A DNA stretch of 64,000 bases from the NCBI RefSeq assembly GCF_028776105.2, contig NZ_CP145606.1, positions 310,001-374,000 on the forward strand, given 5' to 3'. Below the pieces are notes generated by a model. It ran no database searches, was not told the origin of the DNA, and saw only the letters and a list, made by a program, of their open reading frames with translations. The stretch is from Neisseria leonii (lineage in GTDB: Bacteria > Pseudomonadota > Gammaproteobacteria > Burkholderiales > Neisseriaceae). Shown piece after piece: positions 9,148-18,030 of the stretch (the stretch's first letter is position 1; each line of letters opens with the position of its first letter). Position numbers and translations under genes: made by a program.

Positions 9148-9373
9148 GATTTTCTTTGTCCGGGAAATTAACAAGTTGGGATAAGGGAATATGCAGGGCT
9201 TTGGCCAAACGGATGAGATTGAGCAATGCAGGATTTCTTTCTCCCCGCTCAATCATGCCGATATATGTTCTATGCATACCTGCACGTTCAGCCAGCTCTT
9301 CTTGACTTAAGTTTTTGCTTAAACGAAGGGTTTTGACATGAGTGCCAAATAGTTTTAAATCATCTGTTTTCAT
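9134..9373 (-). CDS. Xre-type HTH controller of the restriction system (C-protein-like)
   Basis: 79 residues forming a single HTH_3 domain: TLRLSKNLSQEELAERAG, then MHRTYIGMIERGERNPAL and a C-terminal helix. Size and position (immediately upstream of and overlapping the endonuclease) match controller proteins that delay nuclease expression until DNA is methylated. Palindromes just upstream (9393-9422) are plausible autoregulatory operators. It is divergent from gatB; the two starts are 110 bp apart. Confidence 0.88.
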   Translation of the reverse strand: MKTDDLKLFGTHVKTLRLSKNLSQEELAERAGMHRTYIGMIERGERNPALLNLIRLAKALHIPLSQLVNFPDKENHEAN

Positions 9374-9392
9374 ATTGGATATTTTGATTGTT

Positions 9393-9422
9393 TAGAAAGT
9401 CATTTCTACATACAATAAGTAT
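9393..9422. promoter_or_regulatory. Candidate operators for the controller protein
   Basis: Two adjacent palindromes lie 20-50 bp upstream of the controller ATG: TAGAAA-GTCA-TTTCTA (9393-9408, perfect 6-bp arms) and ATAC-AATAA-GTAT (9410-9422, perfect 4-bp arms). A TTGATA hexamer on the minus strand (9425-9420) could be the -35. Paired palindromes are what C-protein operators look like. The assignment is by position and symmetry only. Confidence 0.45.
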
Positions 9423-9483
9423 CAATTTAAGAAGGTGGTTTATTTCAGATTCACCATTATCATTATTTGGAGGAAAACTCCCT

Positions 9484-10914
9484 ATGACCTGGGAAACCAT
9501 AATCGGACTGGAAATCCACGTCCAATTGAATACCAAATCGAAAATTTTCAGCGGCGCGTCTACCGCTTTCGGTGCCGAGCCGAATGCTCATGCCAGTGTG
9601 GTGGAATGTGCGCTGCCGGGCGTGCTGCCGGTGATGAACCGCGAAGTGGTGGAAAAAGCGATTAAATTGGGTTTGGCGCTGAATGCGCAAATCAACCGCA
9701 AAAACGTGTTCGACCGCAAAAACTATTTTTATCCCGACCTGCCGAAGGGGTATCAGATCAGCCAGTTGGCCCTGCCGATTATCGAGCACGGCAGGCTGGA
9801 CATTGTGGTGGGCGGCGAGGTGAAAACCATCAACGTTACCCGTGCACATATGGAAGAGGATGCGGGCAAGTCGGTGCACGAGGGTTTGGACGGTGCGACG
9901 GGTATCGACCTGAACCGAGCGGGTACGCCGCTGTTGGAGGTGGTGTCCGAGCCGGAACTGCGTTCTGCCGCCGAAGCGGTGGCTTATGCCAAAGCCCTGC
10001 ACGGTTTGGTAACCTGGCTGGACATTTGCGACGGCAATATGGCCGAAGGATCGTTCCGCATTGATGCCAATGTGTCGGTGCGGCCGAAAGGGCAGGCCGG
10101 GTTCGGTACGCGGCGTGAAATTAAAAATCTGAATTCGTTCCGCTTTTTGGAGCAGGCAATCAACTACGAAGCAGAAAGCCAGATTGAAATTCTGGAAGAC
10201 GGCGGCAAGGTGCAGCAGGCGACCATGCTGTTTGATCCCGAAAAGGGCGAAACGCGCGTGATGCGCCTGAAAGAAGATGCGCACGACTACCGCTATTTCC
10301 CCGACCCCGACCTGCTGCCGGTGATGATTTCAGACGGCCAGCTGCAAAAAGCCAAAGACGGAATGCCCGAATTGCCGTCTGAAATGGCGCAGCGTTTTGT
10401 GGCGGAATACGGTGTGAGCGAATACGATGCCCGCCTGCTGACCGCCGGCCGTGTTCAGGCTGCCTATTTTGAAACTGCCGCCCAAGCCTGCGGACAGGGC
10501 AAATTGGCGGCAAACTGGATGAACGGCGAGTTGGCCGCTATGCTGAACAAAGAAGGGTTGAGTTTGGCCGAGAGCCCGATTGATGCATTGCGGTTGGCCG
10601 CTTTGGTCGGCAAAATCGCCGACGGCACATTGAGCAGCAAGCTGGCGAAAAAAGCCTTTGAAGCCATGTGGGCGGAACCGGAAGCGGGCATCGCCGAAAT
10701 TATCGAAAAATACGGCCTGCAACAGATGACCGACACCGGCGCGATTGAAGCCATGGTAGACGAAGTCCTGGCGGCCAATGCCAAGGCCGTCGAGCAGTTC
10801 AAGGCGGGCAACGACAAAGCCCTGAACGCGATTGTCGGCCAAGTGATGAAGGCTTCCAAAGGCAAAGCCAATCCGGCGCAAGTGCAGGATTTGATTAAGG
10901 CCAAAATCGGCTGA
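9484..10914 (+). CDS. gatB: Asp/Glu-tRNA amidotransferase subunit B
   Basis: 476 residues from ATG 9484, preceded by GGAGG at 9469-9473. GatB binds the misacylated tRNA and activates its carboxylate with ATP. Family signatures are visible: [27 protein letters not shown], THxHxEEDAGK-like [27 protein letters not shown], and the C-terminal tRNA-binding YqeY-like tail ending [14 protein letters not shown]. It is intact, unlike the relic at 5841. In most genomes of this group it is expected close to gatA; here 5.7 kb of island separates them, so gatB probably uses its own promoter in the controller-gatB gap. Confidence 0.98.
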   Translation: MTWETIIGLEIHVQLNTKSKIFSGASTAFGAEPNAHASVVECALPGVLPVMNREVVEKAIKLGLALNAQINRKNVFDRKNYFYPDLPKGYQISQLALPIIEHGRLDIVVGGEVKTINVTRAHMEEDAGKSVHEGLDGATGIDLNRAGTPLLEVVSEPELRSAAEAVAYAKALHGLVTWLDICDGNMAEGSFRIDANVSVRPKGQAGFGTRREIKNLNSFRFLEQAINYEAESQIEILEDGGKVQQATMLFDPEKGETRVMRLKEDAHDYRYFPDPDLLPVMISDGQLQKAKDGMPELPSEMAQRFVAEYGVSEYDARLLTAGRVQAAYFETAAQACGQGKLAANWMNGELAAMLNKEGLSLAESPIDALRLAALVGKIADGTLSSKLAKKAFEAMWAEPEAGIAEIIEKYGLQQMTDTGAIEAMVDEVLAANAKAVEQFKAGNDKALNAIVGQVMKASKGKANPAQVQDLIKAKIG

Positions 10915-10920
10915 TGCCGG

Positions 10921-10970
10921 AGGCCGTCTGAAAATGGGGAAAGGTGGTTGTGCGCGTTTTCAGACGGCCT
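10921..10970. terminator. Inverted DUS pair acting as gatB terminator
   Basis: AGGCCGTCTGAAAA (10921-10934) and its reverse complement (10957-10970) can form a long stem right after the gatB stop. Inverted DUS pairs are standard Neisseria terminators. Confidence 0.7.
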
Positions 10971-11008
10971 GAGGGTATCGGCGGGATTGGCGGAGAAAGG
11001 GGGTAAAG

Positions 11009-11485
11009 ATGAAAACGATGATAGCGGTGTTGGCGGTGTTGGTGCTGACGGCATGCGGTTTCCATTTGAAAGGCAGCGGCCCGGCGGCGTACCGGCTGCC
11101 GTATCTAAATTGGTCTGTCGATGGCGGCCCGTTGCAGCAGGAGCTGGAAAGCGCGCTGCGCCGTGCCGGCGGTGAGCCGGCGGCTGACGGCAGGGCGCAG
11201 GCTTCGCTGGCAGTGTCGCGGTTTGCCGTTCGGAAAAATGTGTACACCGTTACGCGTGCCGCGCTGATTAACGAATATCTGCTCGAATTGGAGGCGCAGG
11301 TTCAGGTTTACCGCAACGGCGAGCCGCTCGGCGAACCGTTTGATGTCAAGGTGCGCCGTCAGATGGATTATGCCGACGGCGAGGCTTTGGGCAGGCAGGA
11401 GGAAGAGGCGCAAATCCGGCAGGAAATGCGCCAAGATGCAGCCGAGCAGATTGTCCGCCGTCTGACTTTTGTGGAACAGCGGTAA
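11009..11485 (+). CDS. lptE: LptE lipopolysaccharide-assembly lipoprotein
   Basis: 158 residues with a short signal peptide and lipobox LTAC (Cys16), followed by GFHLKGSG, the classic LptE start of the mature chain. LptE plugs the LptD barrel in the outer membrane and completes the LPS export bridge. The YTVTRAALINEYLLELEAQV segment matches the conserved beta-sandwich. Its stop overlaps the holA start by one base (TAATG), the lptE-holA arrangement known from other beta- and gamma-proteobacteria. Confidence 0.93.
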   Translation: MKTMIAVLAVLVLTACGFHLKGSGPAAYRLPYLNWSVDGGPLQQELESALRRAGGEPAADGRAQASLAVSRFAVRKNVYTVTRAALINEYLLELEAQVQVYRNGEPLGEPFDVKVRRQMDYADGEALGRQEEEAQIRQEMRQDAAEQIVRRLTFVEQR

Positions 11486-12492
11486 TGGCCGTTTTGCCGA
11501 TTGAGCAGCTGGCAGCGCAGACGGCGCGGGGTTTGCAGCCGCTGTATGTGATTCACGGCGAAGAGGATCTGCTGCGGGTGGAGGCTTTGGACAGCCTGCG
11601 TGCTGCCGCCCGTGCACAGGGCTATGCCAACCGCGAAAGCCATTCGCCCGAAAAACAGGAAGACTGGCAGGCACTGCTGGCTTCGGCGGGCAGCATCGGG
11701 CTGTTTGCCGATTTGAAATTGCTGGAAATCCATATTCCCAACGGCAAACCCGGCAAGGCGGGCGGCGAAGCCTTGCAGACTTTGGCGGAAAACCTGCCGC
11801 CCGATACCGTGGTGCTGGTGCTGCTGCCGAAATTGGACGGAACGCAGCTGAAAAGCAAATGGTTTTCGGCATTGGCACAGGCCGGACTGACGGTGGAGGC
11901 GCGCGCGGTCGGCACGGCCGCTCTGCCGCAATGGATAGCGGCACGGCTGAAACAGCATGATTTGTCGATTGAGGCGGAAGCCTTGGCCTTGTTTGCCGAG
12001 CGGGTAGAAGGCAATCTGTTGGCGGCCAAACAGGAAATCGACAAGCTCGCGCTGCTGTACCCGCCGGGCTATTGCGTGCAGACGGCCGATGCAGAGCAGG
12101 CAGTGGCCAATGTGGCGCGTTTTGACGTGTTCCAGCTGGCCGGGGCATGGATGGGCGGCGATGCGGCGCGCACGCTGCGGCTTTTGGACGGCTTGGAAGC
12201 GGAAGGCGAAGAACCGGTACTGCTGTTGTGGGCGGTGGCCGAAGATGTGCGTACGCTGATCCGTTTGGCGGCCGCGCTCAAACAGGGGCAGAGTGTGCAG
12301 TCGGTGCGCAATACGCTGCGGTTGTGGGGCGACAAGCAGACGCTGGCACCGCAGGCTTTGCGCCGTTTGACGGTAGCGCGCCTGATGGCGGCTTTGCAGG
12401 AATGCGCCCGCATCGACCGCATCATCAAAGGCGCGGAAAACGGCGAAGCCTGGCCGGAATTTCGCAGTCTGGTGGGCGGTTTGGCCGTCTGA
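11485..12492 (+). CDS. holA: DNA polymerase III delta subunit
   Basis: 335 residues, normal length for HolA. The delta subunit is the wrench of the clamp loader that opens the beta ring. Visible features are the N-terminal PLYVIHGEEDLLRVEALD, the DTVVLVLLPKLD strand and the C-terminal helical collar (EPVLLLWAVAEDVRTLIRLA). It overlaps lptE by 1 nt and is followed by an imperfect inverted DUS pair. Confidence 0.95.
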   Translation: MAVLPIEQLAAQTARGLQPLYVIHGEEDLLRVEALDSLRAAARAQGYANRESHSPEKQEDWQALLASAGSIGLFADLKLLEIHIPNGKPGKAGGEALQTLAENLPPDTVVLVLLPKLDGTQLKSKWFSALAQAGLTVEARAVGTAALPQWIAARLKQHDLSIEAEALALFAERVEGNLLAAKQEIDKLALLYPPGYCVQTADAEQAVANVARFDVFQLAGAWMGGDAARTLRLLDGLEAEGEEPVLLLWAVAEDVRTLIRLAAALKQGQSVQSVRNTLRLWGDKQTLAPQALRRLTVARLMAALQECARIDRIIKGAENGEAWPEFRSLVGGLAV

Positions 12493-12552
12493 AAGGCCTG
12501 TTTTCAGACGGCGTGGCTGGGCGGTATTCTGTTCAAAGAGAATGAATCGGTT

Positions 12553-12558
12553 TACAAT
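12553..12558 (+). promoter_or_regulatory. Candidate -10 element for panD
   Basis: TACAAT in GGTTTACAATCC, 55 bp upstream of the panD ATG. The -35 is not clear. The same TTTACAAT context recurs before ratA. Confidence 0.4.
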
Positions 12559-12612
12559 CCGCTGCTTATCTGCCCGGCAGCGGGCAGTTCGGATTTTTGA
12601 AAAAGGAAAGTT

Positions 12613-12996
12613 ATGTTGCGCACCATGCTGGGCGGCAAAATCCACCGTGCGGTGGTTACCGGAGCCGATCTGAATTACGTCGGCAGCATTACCGTCGATT
12701 CGGATTTATTGGATGCGGCGGGGATTCTGCCGAATGAAAAAGTGGCGGTTGTGAACAACAACAACGGCCAGCGTTTTGAAACCTACACCATCGCCGGTGC
12801 GCGCGGCAGCGGCGTGGTGTGTCTGAACGGCGCGGCGGCGCGTCTGGTGCAGCCGGGCGATATTGTGATTATCATGTCGTATCTGCAATTGGACAAAGCA
12901 GAAGCAGCGGCTTACCGGCCGAAGGTGGTGCTGGTCGATGAAGCCAACCGTATCCGCGATATTGTGCACGACGAGCCGCCGAATACCGTTTTGTAA
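12613..12996 (+). CDS. panD: Aspartate 1-decarboxylase proenzyme
   Basis: 127 residues. PanD makes beta-alanine from aspartate for pantothenate and CoA synthesis. It self-cleaves at Gly24-Ser25 (YVGSITVD) to create the pyruvoyl cofactor. [23 protein letters not shown] and the GDIVIIMSY motif are conserved. A GGAAAG ribosome binding site precedes the ATG. No other pantothenate gene is adjacent. Confidence 0.97.
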   Translation: MLRTMLGGKIHRAVVTGADLNYVGSITVDSDLLDAAGILPNEKVAVVNNNNGQRFETYTIAGARGSGVVCLNGAAARLVQPGDIVIIMSYLQLDKAEAAAYRPKVVLVDEANRIRDIVHDEPPNTVL

Positions 12997-13025
12997 CTTC
13001 ATAAGAAAAGAAAGAAACAGCGTTT

Positions 13026-13478
13026 ATGGAACCCAAAATGTTTGTCAAACCCGCGATCCGCATCGGCATCTTGGCCGCAGTGGTGATCGGTATCCTGATT
13101 TTGTTCGGTGTTACCTGGTGGGTGGCACTGCTGAGCGTACTATTGGCGGTTGCCGCAGTCGGTCTGACAGCCTGGTGGTGGATCAAGCGGCAGCGGCGGC
13201 AGTTTCTGGAACGGATTAAGGCGTTCAATATCACCCCCGAGAGCGGCAAAATCCACCCTGCCGATTTGCGCCGTATGTACAACAGGGGCGGGCAGGCACG
13301 GAAAGATGCGGTGAATATCTACTGCATGGCGAACAATAATTGTCCAGAAGCCGAGGCGCACAAAGCATTTAAAGAAATGTCGGTGTACAACCGCGCAGGC
13401 CAGATGAAAGCCATGCACGAAATGCAGGCCGCGCAGCGGAAAGGCAAGGGCAAAGGGCGCGGCGGCATCCGCGGTTGA
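13026..13478 (+). CDS. Small bitopic/two-helix membrane protein of unknown function
   Basis: 150 residues, possibly starting at the second Met four codons in. Two hydrophobic segments lie at about 11-30 and 33-53 (ILILFGVTWWVALLSVLLAV), followed by a soluble tail. The tail has RMYNRGGQARKDAVNIYCMA, a Cys-containing NNNCPEAEAHKAF stretch and a very basic end (KGKGKGRGG). I do not recognise the family. It follows panD by 29 nt and may be co-transcribed. The basic tail could contact nucleic acid or membrane surface, but that is speculation. Confidence 0.75.
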   Translation: MEPKMFVKPAIRIGILAAVVIGILILFGVTWWVALLSVLLAVAAVGLTAWWWIKRQRRQFLERIKAFNITPESGKIHPADLRRMYNRGGQARKDAVNIYCMANNNCPEAEAHKAFKEMSVYNRAGQMKAMHEMQAAQRKGKGKGRGGIRG

Positions 13479-13512
13479 TGTCCGTTCAAAACCGAAAGCC
13501 CGTCATAATATT

Positions 13513-13557
13513 AAGGCCGTCTGAAAACGCACTGATGCCGTTTTCAGACGGCTTTTT
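13513..13557. terminator. Inverted DUS terminator after the membrane protein
   Basis: AAGGCCGTCTGAAAAC (13513-13528) pairs with GTTTTCAGACGGCTTTT (from 13540). It ends in a T-run, so rightward termination is likely. Confidence 0.75.
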
Positions 13558-13940
13558 GGTAGGTCGGATTCTGGAATCCGACTTGTGTGGCGCGGTGGAT
13601 GTCGGATTTGGAAATCCGACCTGCATAAGGTGGCAGCCGCTATCCAATGTGATGTCAGTAACAGTGATTAAGGTTTTATGCAGTTTTTTTGGCATCAGAT
13701 GTGGAGCAAGGGTAGCGGTAGGCGGATTCTTGAATCCGACGAATTTGAATCCGGCGTGTATAGCGGAGGATTGGCGGATTTAAAAATCCGGCCTACATCA
13801 GGTGGAAGCTGCTATCCAAGATGATGACAGTAGTATCACGCATCAGATGTGGGGCGACGGTAGGTTGGATTCTCGAATCCGACGCGCCTGAATCCGATAT
13901 GTGTGGTAGAAATTATCGGATTTGAACATCCGACCGACAA
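13558..13940. repeat. Cluster of GTCGGAT/ATCCGAC palindromes
   Basis: This gene-free gap contains six copies of a short palindrome with arms GTCGGATT and AATCCGAC: about 13560-13582, 13601-13620, 13718-13740, 13771-13796 (variant GGCGGATTT/AAATCCGGC), 13861-13883 and 13914-13934. Several carry TAGG on one side or CCTAC on the other. Between them are near-repeats such as GGTGGAAGCTGCTATCCAAG and CATCAGATGTGG, showing that larger blocks were duplicated. No coding signal was seen. Confidence 0.8.
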
Positions 13941-13956
13941 AAGGAAAAAATTGCAA

Positions 13957-13997
13957 CAGGCCGTCTGAAAACGGCTTTTGTGTTTTCAGACGGCCTG
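13957..13997. terminator. Inverted DUS pair at the ybiU 3' end
   Basis: CAGGCCGTCTGAAAAC (13957-13972) and its complement (13982-13997) form a stem just beyond the leftward ybiU stop. Confidence 0.65.
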
Positions 13998-14015
13998 CGG
14001 ATTCGGTTGGTCGGT

Positions 14016-15281
14016 TTAAAACCGGCAGTTTCCATGTGATGTACGCAATTGCGTTCTGCCCAAATCTGTCAGATCTGCTTCGGTGGCGCGGTCTTGGAAA
14101 TTCACTTCAAAGTTGTCGGGTGCGTAGTCGGGTGGGGATTTGCCGTCGACAAATGCCGCCCATTGGCCGTCCAGATAGGCTTCGTTTTTGGCACAACGCG
14201 GCGCGCAGCCGATGTACATCACATTGCTGTCATACGGGCTGTTGTGTTCTGCTTCTACGGAATGCACCACATCGCAATGCCAGAAAACGCAGTCGCCGGC
14301 TTCCATATCGGGAATCGGACATTCCGCGTCCAGCAGCAGTTGGTGCCATTGCGGGTAAATACCTAATGTGCGCATCGGTTGTGCGCCGCATAAGTCGTCG
14401 TCCGCCACATCGTCCTGCAAGGCGCGCAGCAGGATATAGCTCATGGCATCGGCAATCGGCACCAGTTTGAGCGTGCCGCCGTTTTTGCGTTGCGGCGAGA
14501 GCGAAGTCCAGCCTTGGAAGGTGCGGAAAACCGAGGCGTTGGCAGGCGAGGGGATTTCGCGCACTTCGGTGCGGCCGTCGCCGTCAAACGGGTTGTAGTC
14601 GCGCCAATTGCCGTTGAAAATATGGCGGTACACATAGCGGAAATTGTCGTCCAGCCAGCGTTCGATGGTGCCGCTGTCCACGTGCGGCGAGAGTCCCAGC
14701 GGTTTGGATTTCGGCGGGCGGCGGCGCACGCGGTCGGCATAGGAAACGATATTGTTCGGATCAAAATGCTGTTTGCCGCCCGATTCCGTCTGCCACAGAC
14801 CGTTGAGAAAACACTGCACGGCTTTCATGCGTTCATCCTGCCGCGCTTCGACTTGCGGCTTGCTCCAATATACGCCGTAAATCTGCGGCTTGCCTTGCGC
14901 CAGTGTGCCGAAATAATGGTCTTCGGCCGCGTGTTTGAGGGCTTCTTCAAAATTGTTGCCGTCCAGATAGGCGCCGATGTCGCGGTTCCACTGCTCCGCC
15001 CGTTCGCGGTCGAATACGCCGTGTACCACCAAGCAGCCGCGGCGGCGGATGCGGGCAATCTGTTCGGCGGTAACCGTGCCGTTTACAATATCGTCGGCAT
15101 GAAGCTGCGGGACGGGATGCTTTCCTGCTGCCAGCTCGGCGCGGATTTCGGCAACTTGGGTACCGATGTGGTCGGCCACTTCGTCGAAAACGCGTTTGTA
15201 GTCGGGCAGCTTGGCTTTGATTTGTTGTTTGACCGCTTGAATCGCGGCAGCGGTGTTTTCGGGTAGGGGCATATGTGCCAT
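14016..15281 (-). CDS. ybiU: YbiU-family protein (DUF1479), 2-oxoglutarate/Fe(II) dioxygenase-like
   Basis: 421 residues, full length for the YbiU/DUF1479 family. The fold is a double-stranded beta-helix. An HxD metal-binding pair is visible in [14 protein letters not shown], and a distal His in [11 protein letters not shown]. The substrate is not known to me. Transcription is leftward, and an IclR-type regulator lies 129 bp upstream on the same strand, so the two probably form a regulator-target pair. Confidence 0.9.
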   Translation of the reverse strand: MAHMPLPENTAAAIQAVKQQIKAKLPDYKRVFDEVADHIGTQVAEIRAELAAGKHPVPQLHADDIVNGTVTAEQIARIRRRGCLVVHGVFDRERAEQWNRDIGAYLDGNNFEEALKHAAEDHYFGTLAQGKPQIYGVYWSKPQVEARQDERMKAVQCFLNGLWQTESGGKQHFDPNNIVSYADRVRRRPPKSKPLGLSPHVDSGTIERWLDDNFRYVYRHIFNGNWRDYNPFDGDGRTEVREIPSPANASVFRTFQGWTSLSPQRKNGGTLKLVPIADAMSYILLRALQDDVADDDLCGAQPMRTLGIYPQWHQLLLDAECPIPDMEAGDCVFWHCDVVHSVEAEHNSPYDSNVMYIGCAPRCAKNEAYLDGQWAAFVDGKSPPDYAPDNFEVNFQDRATEADLTDLGRTQLRTSHGNCRF

Positions 15282-15410
15282 GGATTGCTCCTTTGTTGTT
15301 GTGATGGCGGCGCAGGCCGCTTGGAAGCATGATTATGGCAAAAGTATGACGGCCGCCAAGAGGCCGTCTGAAAAAATAGTCAAAGTTTGATAATGTCAAA
15401 CCGTATGCTT

Positions 15411-16130
15411 TTAGGCCGCAGTGTGGTGCAGCAGCAGTTGTTGGGTATGCTGCGCCCATTCGATGAGTTTCGCCGAGGGCAGGCGTTCGGCGGCACCGGC
15501 AACCGAAATACCGGCCACGGTCTGCCCGCCCACCCGCAGGGGGACGGCGAAAGCGTGCCAGCCCGCTTCGGCTTCAGCCAAATCCAGCGCGTAGCCGCAT
15601 TCGGCAATTCGGGCCAATTCGGTTTTCAGACGGCCGGACAGTCTGTCTGCCAACAGCAGGCTGCGCGCCGTTTCGGGAATGGTGGCGAGAAAAACTTTGC
15701 CCATCGCCGAAGTGGTCAGCCCTTCGCGGCGGCCGCGCGGACTGGGGCGGCCGTGGCGGGTATCGTGTCCCAAAACGTCCAGATAACGGTATTCGCGTGT
15801 GCCGCAGGGTGCGGCCAGATAAACGTTTTCGCCGCAGGTGCGGTGCAGGGTTTCCATCAGCGGGCGGAAACGCCGTCGCAGATGTTCGTCGGCATCGGAC
15901 AGCGGCAGCGTCAAATCGCGCAGGCGCAGGCCCAAGGTATAGGACTTGCCGTCGCGGCCGATATAGCCCAGCGCGGCCAAGGTATTGAGCAGGCCGTGCA
16001 GCGTGGCTTTGTTCAGACCGGTTCGGGCGGCCAAATCATTCAGACGGATATGTCCGCCGGCCAGTGCAATCTGTTCCAGAATATACATGGCACGCTCTAC
16101 CGACTGGATACGGCGGGTTTCATTAATCAT
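15411..16130 (-). CDS. IclR-family transcriptional regulator
   Basis: 239 residues. The N-terminal winged helix (RRIQSVERAMYILEQIA, then RLNDLAARTGLNKATLHGLLNTL) is followed by the IclR effector domain with RREGLTTSAMGKVFLAT and FAVPLRVGGQTVAGISVAG. IclR proteins sense small metabolites and usually control adjacent catabolic genes. The nearest gene downstream is ybiU, so an aromatic or other small carboxylate metabolised by YbiU would be a guess. A single DUS lies between them. Confidence 0.93.
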   Translation of the reverse strand: MINETRRIQSVERAMYILEQIALAGGHIRLNDLAARTGLNKATLHGLLNTLAALGYIGRDGKSYTLGLRLRDLTLPLSDADEHLRRRFRPLMETLHRTCGENVYLAAPCGTREYRYLDVLGHDTRHGRPSPRGRREGLTTSAMGKVFLATIPETARSLLLADRLSGRLKTELARIAECGYALDLAEAEAGWHAFAVPLRVGGQTVAGISVAGAAERLPSAKLIEWAQHTQQLLLHHTAA

Positions 16131-16205
16131 GGCGGTGTGTCGGGTTCGGTATCGGCAAAACGCCCCCGGCAGAGCGCACGGGGGCGGAGGCGAAAATGAT
16201 TCGGA

Positions 16206-16427
16206 TTAAGCGTCTGCTTTTTTCAGGATTTCAAACAGCTGGTCTTTCAGAGCCAGTTTTTGAACTTTCAGCTTCTCGATTTCGTCATGAGCCGAAACGC
16301 TGGTTACCGGATTGTTTTCCAGGCCGGTGATTTTGTCGTCCAAATCGTTGTGTTCGTCAAACAGGCGGGCGAAATGCTTGTCTTCCTGTTTGAGTTTGCT
16401 GATCAGGTCACGGTATTCGGGAAACAT
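16206..16427 (-). CDS. YdcH-family small coiled-coil protein (DUF465)
   Basis: 73 residues from ATG 16427, preceded by AAAGGAGT. The sequence begins FPEYRDLISKLKQEDKHFAR and continues DEHNDLDDKITGLE and IEKLKVQKLALKDQLFEIL, the two-helix DUF465 pattern. Function is unknown. The frame extends upstream but without family similarity. Confidence 0.9.
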   Translation of the reverse strand: MFPEYRDLISKLKQEDKHFARLFDEHNDLDDKITGLENNPVTSVSAHDEIEKLKVQKLALKDQLFEILKKADA

Positions 16428-16676
16428 AACGGACTCCTTTGGTTGGAAAGTGGAAAGAAACAGGCCGCAGCCTGTCTGCCGGACACAGCCATTATAGCAA
16501 AGTGCGCCGGTTTGCCATACGGGGCATGGGCGGAGTCTGAATAATTTATGAATGAAATTGTTGGGCGCTGTCGGCTTTTTCATGTGGCGGCCGTCGGGAT
16601 TTCGGTTACAATAGCCGCAAATCCACGCCCCGGCTGCCGCCGGGTTTGTCCGACCCTCAGCATAGGAAGCGAATCC

Positions 16677-17927
16677 ATGTTTTCAAAAAGCGTTACCATC
16701 GAAAAATACGATCCCGAATTGGCCGCAGCGATGGCCGATGAAGTTGCGCGCCAGCAAGACCATATCGAGCTGATTGCCTCTGAAAACTATGTCAGCTGCG
16801 CCGTGATGGAAGCGCAGGGCAGCCAATTGACCAACAAATACGCCGAAGGTTATCCGGGCAAACGCTATTACGGCGGCTGCGAATATGTCGATGTTGCCGA
16901 GCAGCTGGCCATCGACCGCGTGAAAAAACTGTTCGGTGCCGAATATGCCAATGTCCAGCCGCATTCGGGCAGTCAGGCCAACCAAGCCGTTTACGCTGCG
17001 GTCTTGAAACCGGGCGACACCATTTTGGGCATGAGCCTCGCCCACGGCGGCCATCTGACCCACGGTGCGAGCGTGAATATTTCCGGCAAACTTTACAACG
17101 CGGTTACCTACGGTTTGGACGAAAACGAAGTTCTGGATTATGCCGAAGTAGAACGCCTAGCTCTGGAACACAAGCCGAAAATGATTGTGGCGGGCGCATC
17201 GGCCTACGCGCTGCAAATCGACTGGGCGAAATTCCGCGAAATCGCCGATAAAGTGGGCGCATATCTGTTTGTCGATATGGCGCACTATGCCGGTCTGGTG
17301 GCCGGCGGCGAATATCCGAACCCTGTTCCTTTCGCCGACTTCGTTACCACCACTACGCACAAAACCCTGCGTGGCCCGCGCGGCGGTGTGATTCTGTGCC
17401 GCGACAATACGCACGAAAAAGCCCTCAATTCCGCCATTTTCCCCAGCCTGCAGGGCGGCCCGCTGATGCACGTGATTGCGGCCAAGGCCGTGGCATTCAA
17501 AGAAGCCTTGGAACCTGAGTTCAAACAATACGCCAAACAGGTGAAAATCAATGCGGCGGCGATGGCCGAAGAGTTGGTCAAACGCGGCCTGCGTATTATT
17601 TCCGGCCGTACGGAAAGCCATGTGTTCTTGGTGGATCTGCGTGCGAAAAACATTACCGGTAAAGCCGCCGAAGAAGCTTTGGGCAAAGCGCACATCACCA
17701 TCAATAAAAACGCCATTCCGAACGACCCGGAAAAACCGTTTGTCACCTCCGGCATCCGAGTCGGCGCATCTGCCATTACCACGCGCGGTTTCAGCGAAGC
17801 CGATGCGCGCGAGCTGGCGAATCTGGTGGCCGACGTACTGGAAAATCCGCAGGACGAAGCCACGTTGAACCGTGTGGCCGCAGCGGCCAAAGCCCTGTGC
17901 GATAAAAATCCGGTTTACGGCGCATAA
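16677..17927 (+). CDS. glyA: Serine hydroxymethyltransferase
   Basis: 416 residues from ATG 16677. GlyA interconverts serine and glycine with tetrahydrofolate and is the main source of one-carbon units. PLP binds to K229 in [40 protein letters not shown] and HSGSQAN are conserved family signatures. A TACAAT at 16607-16612 may be the -10. An inverted DUS terminator follows. Confidence 0.98.
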   Translation: MFSKSVTIEKYDPELAAAMADEVARQQDHIELIASENYVSCAVMEAQGSQLTNKYAEGYPGKRYYGGCEYVDVAEQLAIDRVKKLFGAEYANVQPHSGSQANQAVYAAVLKPGDTILGMSLAHGGHLTHGASVNISGKLYNAVTYGLDENEVLDYAEVERLALEHKPKMIVAGASAYALQIDWAKFREIADKVGAYLFVDMAHYAGLVAGGEYPNPVPFADFVTTTTHKTLRGPRGGVILCRDNTHEKALNSAIFPSLQGGPLMHVIAAKAVAFKEALEPEFKQYAKQVKINAAAMAEELVKRGLRIISGRTESHVFLVDLRAKNITGKAAEEALGKAHITINKNAIPNDPEKPFVTSGIRVGASAITTRGFSEADARELANLVADVLENPQDEATLNRVAAAAKALCDKNPVYGA

Positions 17928-17943
17928 AGCCGCCTGCCGCCGT

Positions 17944-17994
17944 CAGGCCGTCTGAAAAAGGCTGGATATGCCGATTTTCAGACGGCCTCTTTTT
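17944..17994. terminator. Inverted DUS terminator after glyA
   Basis: AGGCCGTCTGAAAA (17945-17958) and its complement (17975-17988) are followed by CTCTTTTTC. Confidence 0.75.
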
Positions 17995-17998
17995 CGTT

Positions 17999-18004
17999 TA
18001 CAAT
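17999..18004 (+). promoter_or_regulatory. Candidate -10 element for the ratA-rnfH-pth operon
   Basis: TACAAT within GTTTACAATAG lies 27 bp before the ratA start, directly after the glyA terminator. Confidence 0.4.
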
Positions 18005-18030
18005 AGTCGTTTTGTTTGATGCGGGCGTGC

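Noticed and set aside
13558..13940. CRISPR-like array
   Set aside because: Repeats are imperfect palindromes at irregular spacing, with spacers that are themselves partly repeated, and no cas genes are nearby.
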